Under the pieces are notes generated by a model that saw nothing but the letters and a program-made list of their open reading frames with translations, searched no databases and had not been told where the DNA came from. A stretch of 13,222 nt of DNA, from contig NZ_UPZP01000064.1 of NCBI RefSeq assembly GCF_900538805.1, positions 1-13,222 on the forward strand, in the 5' to 3' direction. The stretch comes from an uncultured Dialister sp. (GTDB lineage Bacteria; Bacillota; Negativicutes; Veillonellales; Dialisteraceae). The translations under genes and the position numbers were made by a program. How positions within the stretch are numbered: the stretch's first letter is position 1; every line of letters starts with the position of its first letter. Positions 1 through 6,112 of this stretch are shown here, piece after piece.

Positions 1-410
1 TGCATAGGATACGCAAGTCGGGAAAAGTTGGCCCTTAGTCTGCACATAAAAGGGCCTTCCCATGGCTTTCCCGACCGTCCATGTTCCGAGCAGCACCTAC
101 GTATGTAGGAGGGCCAAGGCGCGGACGCCGTATCTACTGGTTGAACTTACCTGGTGGGGCAGCGTCGGCTTGATGGCTGTCTGATTTTATTCTTGAACTT
201 TCAGCCCCTACAAGGAGCAGGGTGACGAGAATAGCGAGCTATTTAGGAATCCTGGGACGCAGTAGGGGCTGAAAATTCTTATAAAACGAGACTCTGCCAT
301 TAAGCCGATGCTGCTCCGATACTCCCCTGATAGGCGTTTCTGTTTTTGGCATAGGAAGTTTTTGATTCAATATAAAACGGACGGATGATAAATCCGTCCG
401 TTTCTATATG
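1..410 (+). other. Gene-free structured region, possible noncoding RNA
   Basis: No convincing ORF lies here, but the plus strand can form many helices. Positions 17-25 pair with 67-75 (9 bp) around an inner stem 30-36/50-56. Positions 96-100 pair with 105-109 and 118-121 with 126-129. A long stem joins 156-177 to 296-317: all 22 positions pair if three G-U wobbles are allowed, and these would be A-C mismatches on the minus strand, so a plus-strand RNA is favoured. Inside it, 199-211 pairs perfectly with 262-274 around a core that contains the palindrome AATAGCGAGCTATT (230-243). I do not recognise an RNA family; checks by eye for RNase P, tmRNA, SRP and 6S hallmarks were negative. It may instead be a repeat element, since its core recurs near 13200. 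The left end may be cut by the window. Confidence 0.4.
375..403 (-). terminator. Intrinsic terminator of the yjiHG-amidohydrolase operon
   Basis: A perfect 12-bp stem (375-386 with 392-403) with a 5-nt loop lies 7 bases beyond the amidohydrolase stop codon. On the minus strand it is followed by a T-rich stretch (TTTTATATT), as expected of a Rho-independent terminator. It ends the minus-strand operon and separates it from the structured region to the left. Confidence 0.85.
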
Positions 411-1505
411 TTATCCTAAAATTTTCTTTACAAGTCCAACATGAAGTTTCACGCCGTTTGGCAGGGCGGAGTGGTCGAAATGCATATTTGGATCATGAAG
501 GCCAGGCTGGGCATCTTCACCCAGAGCGATAAAGCCTGTTTTCAGTTCAGGCTTCTCTTTGGGATACCAGAAGAAGTCTTCACCGCCAGCGGTGGTAATA
601 GGTGGAATTAGGGCCTGCGGTCCAAGTTCTTCTTTGATTACTTCAGCGATGATGTCAGTTACTTCTGGAGTAATGATGGAAGCCGGTGTGCGATGAAGGA
701 TATTTTCTACGGCTTCAGCCCCAATAGATGCTGCTGCGTTTTTAGCGGCAGTAGTTAATCTCTTTATCATAAGGTCCATTACGTCATTGCTCTGGCTACG
801 GAGATCGAAGGTAACGGTAGCATTGCCTGGGACAGCATTGGGGACGCCTGCATCTGCATGAATTTGCGTAGCTTTAAGATTGTAAACAACATTAGAATCA
901 AAGCGGAGTGCGTTGGCGGCAGCTACGACAAGGCAGGCTGCATCCAGTGCGCTAACGCCGAGATAGGGGCGTGCACCGTGGGACTGTTTGCCGATGATAT
1001 CGTAACGTATATGAGTAGCTGCACTGTAGTATAGGGCTGGAGCAGCCTGGCCTACACGGCATTCTTGGATTGGCCTTCCGTGCATGCCAATGAGAATGTC
1101 AATATCATCAATAGCACCGCCTTTCAGCATAGAGAGAGCACCTTCACTTGTTTCCTCTGCAGGCTGGAAAAGGATTTTCAATTTGCCTTTATGGACCAGC
1201 TTCTGTTCTTTGATGATTCCGGCAGCAGTAAGAAGCATGGCCATATGACCATCATGGCCGCAGAGATGAGCAGCGCCGCCGTCTTTAGTGCCAAGGGCAT
1301 CCATATCAGCACGAAGGCCAAGGACGGGACCGGGTTTACCACTGTCATAAATGGCAACTACACCGGTACCACCACCAATGTGTTCATGTACCTCGTAGCC
1401 CATCTTTTTAAGATGATCTGCAATATAGGCAGAAGTCTTGAATTCATGCATGCCGATTTCCGGTATTTTATGCAAATCTTCGAAATATTTAAATACATCA
1501 TCCAT
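411..1505 (-). CDS. M20-family metal-dependent amidohydrolase/peptidase
   Basis: This 364-aa protein belongs to the M20 amidohydrolases, in the M20D-like group of N-acyl amino acid, aminobenzoyl-glutamate and auxin-conjugate hydrolases. It probably hydrolyses an amide bond in a small acylated amino acid or peptide in the cytosol. Visible motifs are RADMDAL (residues 65-71), the metal-binding HLCGHDGH (80-87), PAEE (115-118) with the expected catalytic and metal-ligand glutamates, MHG (141-143), and HFDH near the C-terminus (342-345). The middle section, roughly 165-275, corresponds to the lid/dimerisation domain. The length is normal or slightly short for the family. The ATG at 1505 is preceded by TAGGAGG about 7 bases upstream. 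It is the last gene of a minus-strand operon, 23 bp after the yjiG-like gene. In E. coli, yjiH-yjiG are followed by the isoaspartyl dipeptidase gene iadA, so a different hydrolase fills that place here. The exact substrate is unknown. Confidence 0.9.
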   Translation of the reverse strand: MDDVFKYFEDLHKIPEIGMHEFKTSAYIADHLKKMGYEVHEHIGGGTGVVAIYDSGKPGPVLGLRADMDALGTKDGGAAHLCGHDGHMAMLLTAAGIIKEQKLVHKGKLKILFQPAEETSEGALSMLKGGAIDDIDILIGMHGRPIQECRVGQAAPALYYSAATHIRYDIIGKQSHGARPYLGVSALDAACLVVAAANALRFDSNVVYNLKATQIHADAGVPNAVPGNATVTFDLRSQSNDVMDLMIKRLTTAAKNAAASIGAEAVENILHRTPASIITPEVTDIIAEVIKEELGPQALIPPITTAGGEDFFWYPKEKPELKTGFIALGEDAQPGLHDPNMHFDHSALPNGVKLHVGLVKKILG

Positions 1506-1528
1506 AATTTTTGCCTCCTAAATAGTGA

Positions 1529-2032
1529 TTAGCCGAAAATAGCCATATATATCTTCATGATAAACATGCCGATAACCGCATTAAAAATACTTATAAGCAT
1601 AAGCATGGGCCAATATTTTTTAGGGATATCAGCGGTGCCGAGAAGTCGTCCCATATATTGAATCTGCGATGCCATTAAAAGCAGGGCAGGCATAAGGATG
1701 GAAATATGATAGCCGTCAAGAATTCCCTGTGAATAAAAGGATGCAGCAATCCCGACACCAGCAGAGCAGGAAAGCCAAGTAGTGAGGAGAACAACAATGG
1801 CCTGACCAGGAAGTCCGAAAATTGCCATAACCGGACCGAACCAGTGTCCGATGAAATCCATAACACCTAAGATATTGAGAATATAAGCAAGAACATAAGC
1901 CATTATGATATTGGGCACCAGATTCTGGGTACCGATGGTCCAGCCTTTACGGGCGCCTTCAATAAAGATATCAAATACATTAGGCTTATTCTGTGGAGTT
2001 TTTTCTTTTACTTTGACTGCTTCAGTTGTCAT
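1529..2032 (-). CDS. yjiG: YjiG-family membrane protein (nucleoside-recognition/Gate domain)
   Basis: A 167-aa integral membrane protein resembling YjiG, a short Gate-domain (SpmB-like) protein. After a charged N-terminus (1-25) come hydrophobic segments at about 40-57, 62-84, 88-100, 110-122 and 142-166. A small-residue motif CSAGVGIAASFY (89-100) is typical of Gate domains. Family members are thought to form a transporter or channel with a partner Gate protein, though their substrate is not established. The start ATG (2032) overlaps the end of the yjiH-like gene by 11 bp and has AAAGGAGA 8 bases upstream, suggesting translational coupling and equal output. Pairing with an M20 hydrolase suggests that the two proteins move the hydrolase's substrate or product across the membrane; this is inference from context. 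The gene symbol is given by family resemblance. Confidence 0.85.
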   Translation of the reverse strand: MTTEAVKVKEKTPQNKPNVFDIFIEGARKGWTIGTQNLVPNIIMAYVLAYILNILGVMDFIGHWFGPVMAIFGLPGQAIVVLLTTWLSCSAGVGIAASFYSQGILDGYHISILMPALLLMASQIQYMGRLLGTADIPKKYWPMLMLISIFNAVIGMFIMKIYMAIFG

Positions 2033-2723
2033 GCTTGAAGTCTCCTTTGTAAATTGTATCTAAAGCGATGCGGCAAATGATTGCGCCTACAAATTTCATA
2101 ACGAAAATAATGGCTAATGGAATCAGTATAGGGCATGCCATGAAGCCAAACACTGCGCCTGCGATAGCAAAATAATTGTTAATCATACCTGCACCGGAAT
2201 ACTGCCAGGCAGCAATAATAGTTTCTTCTCTTTTATCTACCAGTCCTAAATCATATAATTCCTTTGTAAGGGCGGCTCCTGCATCTGTACTCTGTAAATC
2301 AGTAATCAGAGTAAGACCGACCAAGCCGGGAACGTCCATCAGTGGTTTAAATAAAGGAGTCATCAGCTTCTGTGCAGCGGATAAAGCACCATAATGCTGG
2401 AGCACATTTACAATTCCAATGGCAAGCATAATAGAGGGAATAAGGGAAAGAGCAAATAAGAATCCGGCCCTGGCGCTGACACCGCCTGCACCGATGAATG
2501 TATTTTTTGCCGGGTCTTTCATGGTACCGAATTTACCGATTAAAGTGCTGTAGTCGAAGGCTTTAAGCCACTCGTAACCCTGAATATGGGCAAAAACTCC
2601 GGCAAATATTAGAATTCCAAGAATCAAGGCGACGATTCCACCTATTGTAAATTTTGGGAGCGCAGTGAATTTTTGGGCTCTTTCATCATTACCTGGTGTT
2701 TGTTCATTTTTCTTTTCTTCCAT
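2022..2723 (-). CDS. yjiH: YjiH-family membrane protein (nucleoside-recognition/Gate domain)
   Basis: A 233-aa membrane protein of the YjiH type, the larger partner of YjiG. The first 22 residues are hydrophilic. Hydrophobic segments follow at about 25-46, 84-108, 128-142, 166-194 and 197-222. The Gate-domain signature region includes ITDLQSTDAGA (140-150) and AAWQYSGAGMINNYFAIAG (171-189). The start ATG at 2723 has AGGAGAA at a 6-base spacing on the minus strand. It is the first gene of the operon yjiH-yjiG-amidohydrolase, with a leader of nearly 200 nt from the predicted promoter at 2919-2947. The biochemical role of the family is not settled; the name 'nucleoside recognition' is historical. 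Confidence 0.85.
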   Translation of the reverse strand: MEEKKNEQTPGNDERAQKFTALPKFTIGGIVALILGILIFAGVFAHIQGYEWLKAFDYSTLIGKFGTMKDPAKNTFIGAGGVSARAGFLFALSLIPSIMLAIGIVNVLQHYGALSAAQKLMTPLFKPLMDVPGLVGLTLITDLQSTDAGAALTKELYDLGLVDKREETIIAAWQYSGAGMINNYFAIAGAVFGFMACPILIPLAIIFVMKFVGAIICRIALDTIYKGDFKHDN

Positions 2724-2918
2724 AGTCAGTTCTCCTGGATATAAAATTTTCTATCTTATGCTCATGGTTTTCGTAAAAAAGCCGGAAATGTAGTCAACTC
2801 CTTTTCCTGTCCGGACACGAAAAAGGCCACACGAGAAAACTCACAGTTTTATAGGAATGTAAGTTTTTGTGTGACGCCGTTGTCATTAATATTAACTTGA
2901 AGATAGAAGGTGCCTTTT

Positions 2919-2947
2919 AATTTAAAGTATACGTATACTCTTGTCAA
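2919..2947 (-). promoter_or_regulatory. Promoter of yjiHG operon with palindromic operator in the spacer
   Basis: On the minus strand, TTGACA (2942-2947) is followed after exactly 17 bases by TAAATT (2919-2924), a good sigma-70/SigA-type match. The spacer is almost filled by the perfect 14-bp palindrome AGTATACGTATACT (2926-2939). A dimeric repressor bound here would block RNA polymerase. The GT-rich/AC-rich half-site form is reminiscent of GntR-type operators, but no regulator gene is in the window and the assignment is inference. Confidence 0.65.
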
Positions 2948-3160
2948 GTGCTTTTTCCTAATGATACATTTTTAGTATAATGCTATCTCTCAGAGGTATA
3001 GAAGAATTAAAGGTATATCAAATCAATTATTATATCGCTTGATATCTTTAATAACCGGAAATAGAAATATTATCAATGCGGTTTTTCTTCCCTAATCTGT
3101 ATATCGCTTTGACATGTACTGTCGCTGCTTTTGTGCGAGCACCAATCCTAAAAAATTCTC
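2948..3160. other. Intergenic region between divergent operons
   Basis: AT-rich DNA between the promoter of the minus-strand operon and the first T-box promoter. It holds a TATAAT at 2976-2981 without a convincing -35 element, and an imperfect inverted repeat around 3009-3050 (ATATCAA and TTGATAT arms). I see no supported gene; the ORF beginning at 3076 overlaps the T-box and is not believed. Confidence 0.5.
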
Positions 3161-3189
3161 TTGACATTTTCTACCTCCGGTGGTACAGT
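3161..3189 (+). promoter_or_regulatory. Promoter for first T-box transcript
   Basis: A perfect -35 TTGACA (3161-3166), a 17-base spacer, and the -10 TACAGT (3184-3189) lie directly upstream of the first T-box leader. Transcription should start near 3196, just before the conserved start of T-box stem I. Confidence 0.75.
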
Positions 3190-3193
3190 ATTC

Positions 3194-3450
3194 ACAACAA
3201 AACGATGAAGAAAAGAGTAGGCATACCGATGACGGCCAAGCGAGTCCGGAGAGTGAAAGCGGACACGGGTAGGGTGCTGAAGTGCATTTCTGAGTTAGGC
3301 AGGCTGAACTGTAGTAGGTCTTCCCGGGAGCTCCCGATACAGAGCCAGGGTTTGATAGAACCTCTTAAGGTATGTCCGGTGACGGGCATATGAAATTGGG
3401 TGGAAACACGAAGCACAGCTCTCGTCCCTTATGGGACGGGAGCTTTTTGA
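3194..3450 (+). promoter_or_regulatory. T-box riboswitch 1, cysteine specifier
   Basis: A complete T-box leader. Stem I begins with GATGAAGAAAAGAGTA (AGTA = loop E side) and carries the AGCGAGTCC...GTGAAAGCGGAC distal elements. The apparent specifier codon is TGC (3283-3285), followed by the purine A that contacts U33 of the tRNA, so tRNA-Cys is the predicted effector. The T-box proper is at 3398-3410. GGG (3398-3400) and ACGA (3408-3411) pair with CCC (3426-3428) and TCGT (3422-3425) to form the antiterminator around the 7-nt bulge UGGAAAC. UGGA matches the U73-CCA end of tRNA-Cys. The competing terminator is 3418-3428/3433-3443 plus five Ts. When cysteine is short, uncharged tRNA-Cys should allow read-through to the 36-codon ORF that follows. 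Confidence 0.92.
3418..3448 (+). terminator. T-box 1 attenuator terminator
   Basis: An 11-bp stem (3418-3428 with 3433-3443, one G-U pair) with a TTAT loop runs into TTTTT at 3444-3448. Its 5' arm overlaps the 3' strand of the antiterminator, so the two folds exclude each other, which is the switch of a transcription-attenuating T-box. Confidence 0.88.
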
Positions 3451-3476
3451 TTTCTAGGAAGAAAGGATGAGAAGGA

Positions 3477-3587
3477 ATGGGCAGACTGATTGCTAAGAAA
3501 CTGAATGAACTGGAATGGGGTCTGGCTGGCTGCCTGCTGTTCCTGGGCATCTCTTCTCCGGCGTTTCACCAGTTTTACAAGAAGTAA
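3477..3587 (+). CDS. 36-aa small hydrophobic protein downstream of T-box 1 (unrecognised)
   Basis: A 36-codon ORF, starting MGRLIAKKLNELEW and ending HQFYKK, is the only sizeable plus-strand ORF between T-box 1 and the next terminator. AAAGGA (3462-3467) lies 9 bases before the ATG; a GAAGGA abutting the ATG is too close to serve. The N-terminal 12 residues are basic and amphipathic. Residues 14-30 are a short hydrophobic stretch containing one cysteine (WGLAGCLLFLGISSPAF), and the tail is basic, so a membrane-associated microprotein is plausible. Its position suggests cysteine-controlled expression. I do not recognise the family. It could also be a relic of a longer gene; no continuation is visible in any frame after the stop. 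Confidence 0.5.
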   Translation: MGRLIAKKLNELEWGLAGCLLFLGISSPAFHQFYKK

Positions 3588-3716
3588 GGTTACAGACTGA
3601 CAGGGATCGGAAAGGCTCCGCCAAAAGCGGTAGAACGGGTACCATGACCCGATTCGAAGGAGCGCGATGACCTTGAGCAGAGAAATAGGAGCAGGACCAT
3701 AAGGCCTGTATCCACC
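3588..3716 (+). other. Spacer with small hairpins and tiny coupled ORFs
   Basis: This stretch between the 36-codon ORF and the hairpin at 3717-3746 has small stems such as CCGC/GCGG (near 3616-3628) and CGGGT/ACCCG (near 3637-3652). An 11-codon ORF (3667-3702) has AAGGAG four bases before its ATG, and that ATG overlaps the stop of an 8-codon ORF in an ATGA arrangement. Nothing here is recognisable, and the tiny ORFs may be chance. Confidence 0.3.
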
Positions 3717-3751
3717 ATGTCCCGGGCCTAACCGGCCCGGGGACATATTTT
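3717..3751 (+). terminator. Terminator-like hairpin between T-box 1 unit and T-box 2
   Basis: CCCGGGCC (3721-3728) pairs with GGCCCGGG (3734-3741) around a TAACC loop. The stem extends as ATGT/ACAT across one bulged G and is followed by ATTTTAC. It is very stable but has a short T tract. It probably ends most transcripts of the first T-box unit; leaky read-through could feed the second T-box. Confidence 0.6.
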
Positions 3752-3767
3752 ACACAGTACATTTTTC

Positions 3768-4010
3768 ACAGCAGGCGATGAAGAAAAGAGTACCTTTCTG
3801 AATACGGAAAAGCGAGTCCGGACAGTGAAAGCGGATACGGATAGGAAGGGGAAGTGCATTTCTGAGCTGCAGGGCTGAAAGAAGTAGGTCCTGCCGGGCG
3901 GCCCGATACAGCCGGGGCACCAAATGGTGCCGCTGAGACTGGCCTGTGAAAGGCCGGTGAAATTGGGTGGAATCACGAGACCTCGTCCCTTTGGATGGGG
4001 TCTTTTTTAT
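3768..4010 (+). promoter_or_regulatory. T-box riboswitch 2, cysteine specifier
   Basis: The second T-box leader has the same stem I signatures (GATGAAGAAAAGAGTA; AGCGAGTCCGG...GTGAAAGCGGA). The specifier TGC is at 3855-3857, in the same GAAGTGCATTTCTGAG context as the other two. The antiterminator pairs GGG (3965-3967) with CCC (3987-3989) and ACGAG (3975-3979) with CTCGT (3982-3986) around the bulge UGGAAUC. The middle part differs from boxes 1 and 3: it carries extra hairpins, one with GGCACC/GGTGCC arms (about 3915-3930) and one with GGCC arms (about 3943-3957). No clear -35/-10 pair precedes it, so it may rely on a weak promoter or on read-through from unit 1. It heads the transporter operon. 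Confidence 0.92.
3978..4008 (+). terminator. T-box 2 attenuator terminator
   Basis: An 11-bp stem, 3978-3988 with 3993-4003 (two G-U pairs), has a 4-nt loop and a run of six Ts. It shares bases with the antiterminator strand CTCGTCCC, giving the either/or switch ahead of the transporter operon. Confidence 0.88.
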
Positions 4011-4028
4011 ATACAGGAGGTTCAAGCC

Positions 4029-4106
4029 ATGAATGGAAACCGCCGATGTTTAAGAACAGCTCATCTTACATACTTGAAAAAAACCGGAAACAAGAAACTT
4101 TCATAA
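4029..4106 (+). CDS. 25-aa small ORF between T-box 2 and the URO-D gene (unrecognised)
   Basis: A 25-codon ORF beginning MNGNRRCLRT and ending GNKKLS has a perfect AGGAGG 8 bases before its ATG, better than many real genes here. It is very basic, has one cysteine and no hydrophobic segment, and ends 15 bases before the URO-D start. It could be a leader peptide, a translational coupler or a microprotein; I do not recognise it. Chance is possible for an ORF this short, but the ribosome binding site argues that ribosomes do load here. Confidence 0.4.
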   Translation: MNGNRRCLRTAHLTYLKKTGNKKLS

Positions 4107-4121
4107 AAAAGGAGTTACCAC

Positions 4122-5132
4122 ATGACAGAGAGCAGAAGAGATTTAATCGCCAAAGTTTTCAATAATGAAAAAGCAGACCGGGTGCCGGTGGGATTCTGGC
4201 ACCATTTCCTGGGAGACGAAATCGGTTCAGACGCCTTCGCCCATCCGGAGCTGACGGACAAGGTGCTGGCAGGGCAGGCCGATTTCTACAAAGCCTTCCA
4301 GCCGGACCTCATTAAGATTATGACGGATGGTTATTTCAGCTATCCCATCGATGAACTGAAAAAGCCCCTTTCCTCTCCACTGGATTTGAAGGATATGAAA
4401 CCGCTGGGCAGGGATTCGGACTGGTTCCGTTTCCAAATCGGCTATGCAAAGAAGCTGGTTTCCCTTTATGGAAAGGAAGTGCCCCTGTTCTACAATCTCT
4501 TCGCTGTGCCAAGAACCATTGAATTCATGCAGGCTGCCATTGGCCCTCCGGTGGACATCGCTTCCTGGCTTCAGGAATATCCGGAAGAAACGGCCCATGT
4601 ATTCGACGTGATTTCCAAAAACTACGCAGATCTGGCAAAAGCCCTCATCGAAGAAGGCGGCGTGGACGGGATTTACCTTTCCGTCAACAATATCAGCTAT
4701 GACAGGCTTACCGAAGAAATTTATGAAAAACTGGTGGCGCCCTATGAAATCCGGATTCTGGAGGCGGCCAATGAAGCCGGCGGCAGCAATATCCTTCATA
4801 TCTGCGGATACCACGGTTTCCATAACCATCTGGAATGGTACAGAGATTATCCGTTCAAAGCAGTGAACTGGGCCGCTAAGGTGGAAGGGGTTCCCCTGAA
4901 GGAAGGGAAGGAACTCTTCCATGGCAAAGCGGTGATTGGCGGTTTTGGCCAGACAGAAAAGGATGTCATTTATACAGGAAATAAAGAAGAAATCGAAGAG
5001 GAAACAAAGAAAATTCTGGATGAAGCCGGCACCACCGGCGTAGTCCTGGGAGCTGACTGCACCATTCCGCGGGATACCGATGTAAACCATCTGGCATGGG
5101 TTCGTGAAGCGGCAGACAGATACGTGAAATAA
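4122..5132 (+). CDS. URO-D family protein, corrinoid/thiol methyltransferase-like
   Basis: A 336-aa cytosolic protein of the uroporphyrinogen-decarboxylase superfamily, in the branch that holds MtaA/MtbA/CmuA-type methyltransferases rather than heme-pathway HemE. It opens with a typical ESRRDLIAKVFNNEKADRVP region. The Zn/thiol-binding pattern of the methyltransferase branch is present: HIC at 226-228 in strand context (NILHICG), and a later cysteine, C313, in GADC. In known relatives this site activates a thiol as methyl acceptor from a methyl-corrinoid protein. No corrinoid-binding protein is encoded in the window. The ATG at 4122 follows AAAGGAG at 7 bases. It is the first full gene of the cysteine T-box operon, 15 bp before the binding-protein gene, so a role in handling a methylated or free thiol amino acid is plausible. 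The substrate is inference. Confidence 0.85.
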   Translation: MTESRRDLIAKVFNNEKADRVPVGFWHHFLGDEIGSDAFAHPELTDKVLAGQADFYKAFQPDLIKIMTDGYFSYPIDELKKPLSSPLDLKDMKPLGRDSDWFRFQIGYAKKLVSLYGKEVPLFYNLFAVPRTIEFMQAAIGPPVDIASWLQEYPEETAHVFDVISKNYADLAKALIEEGGVDGIYLSVNNISYDRLTEEIYEKLVAPYEIRILEAANEAGGSNILHICGYHGFHNHLEWYRDYPFKAVNWAAKVEGVPLKEGKELFHGKAVIGGFGQTEKDVIYTGNKEEIEEETKKILDEAGTTGVVLGADCTIPRDTDVNHLAWVREAADRYVK

Positions 5133-5147
5133 AGGAGAGGGATTCAA

Positions 5148-6020
5148 ATGAAACTGAAAACAATCATTAAAGCGGCACTCATTGCAGGTACAGTCGGTAT
5201 TGCGCTCACCGCAGCAGGATGCGGCGGAAATAAGAGCGATTCCGCCAAGGCGGCTTCCGGAAACGGCGGCAAGAAAATCGTAAAAGTGGCCCACACGCCC
5301 CACTATTTCCCCTATGATTTCGTAGACGACAACAACAAATCCGACGGCATGGAAGTGGCGGTGATGAAGGAAGTGGCCAAGAAACTGCCGCAGTACGAAT
5401 TCCAGTTTGTGCCTACCTCGGACGATGACCTCTTAATCGGCGTGGAATCAGGGAAATACGACATCGGCACCAAGGGCGCCTGGAAGACACCGGCCAGGGA
5501 AAAGAAATACATTTTCCCGAAAAATAACATCGCCGCCAGCGTCATCGGTGTCACCATCCGCAAGGAAGATGCCAATACCATCAAAAACCTGGATGACTTT
5601 GCCAAGGCCGGAAAGAAATTGGTGCCCATTGCTCCACAGAATGCCCAGTACCAGGTCATTGAGGATTACAACGCCGCCCATCCGGACCATCCGGTGAAAC
5701 TGGAAGCCTCTGAAAACTTCCAGGTAGCCGATGCCTACACCTGGGTGCTGGAAGGAAGATACGACGGCTACTTTGCCATCGAACTGGCCTACAAGAAAAA
5801 CGTAGAAGCCCCGGATGCTCCGTACAAGGACTTCAAGGACAAACTGAGCTACTTCCGCTATAAAGCCATTCCAACCTACACGGTAATCAACAAGAACGAT
5901 AAAGAACTGGCAGAACAGGTAGACAAAGCCCTGGGCGAACTGAAACAGGAAGGCAAGATTGCAGAACTGGAAAAGAAATACTTCGGTGAAGAAGTGAGCA
6001 AGCTCATTGATGTGAAGTAA
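5148..6020 (+). CDS. Amino-acid ABC transporter substrate-binding lipoprotein (cystine/cysteine-type candidate)
   Basis: A 290-aa family-3 extracellular solute-binding protein. The N-terminus is a lipoprotein signal (basic KLK, hydrophobic 5-20, lipobox LTAAGC with the acylated Cys at 25), followed by a flexible Ser/Ala/Gly linker and the two-lobed binding domain from about residue 43. It delivers a polar amino acid to the permease pair encoded downstream. Its closest relative in the window is the protein at 11514; both share TPxREKxYIxPK, GKxLVP and a D-x-NAAH segment, so they belong to one subfamily. RBS AAAGGAGAG precedes the ATG. Control by a cysteine T-box suggests cystine, cysteine or another sulfur amino acid as ligand. 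A 9-bp hairpin follows the stop, perhaps giving higher binding-protein output than the membrane genes. Confidence 0.9.
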   Translation: MKLKTIIKAALIAGTVGIALTAAGCGGNKSDSAKAASGNGGKKIVKVAHTPHYFPYDFVDDNNKSDGMEVAVMKEVAKKLPQYEFQFVPTSDDDLLIGVESGKYDIGTKGAWKTPAREKKYIFPKNNIAASVIGVTIRKEDANTIKNLDDFAKAGKKLVPIAPQNAQYQVIEDYNAAHPDHPVKLEASENFQVADAYTWVLEGRYDGYFAIELAYKKNVEAPDAPYKDFKDKLSYFRYKAIPTYTVINKNDKELAEQVDKALGELKQEGKIAELEKKYFGEEVSKLIDVK

Positions 6021-6043
6021 TCAAAAGTTTAGAGGGTGAAAGC

Positions 6044-6072
6044 GGGTGCCCTTTAAATCATAGAGGGCACCC
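6044..6072 (+). terminator. Hairpin after binding-protein gene (partial terminator or mRNA stabiliser)
   Basis: GGGTGCCCT (6044-6052) pairs perfectly with AGGGCACCC (6064-6072) across an 11-nt loop. The following bases (TTATGATAAA) are a poor T tract. Within an ABC operon, such a hairpin after the binding-protein gene often caps a shorter, more abundant mRNA; that role is inference. Confidence 0.5.
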
Positions 6073-6112
6073 TTATGATAAAACCATATAACCGCCCTTC
6101 GGACGATGGAAA

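Noticed and set aside
2..356. 8-bp direct repeat GCATAGGA (2-9 and 349-356) as a target-site duplication around the structured region
   Set aside because: About one shared 8-mer is expected by chance in a stretch of this length, and no matching terminal inverted repeats abut it.
3076..3393. 105-aa plus-strand ORF
   Set aside because: It overlaps the promoter and the conserved T-box 1 RNA; its sequence is explained by the riboswitch.
3588..3720. SAM or cobalamin riboswitch between T-box 1 and T-box 2
   Set aside because: The conserved core sequences of those riboswitch classes are absent.
4227..5303. 358-aa minus-strand ORF
   Set aside because: It lies opposite the URO-D gene, has a low-complexity Phe/Cys/His-rich composition typical of a shadow frame, and lacks a ribosome binding site.
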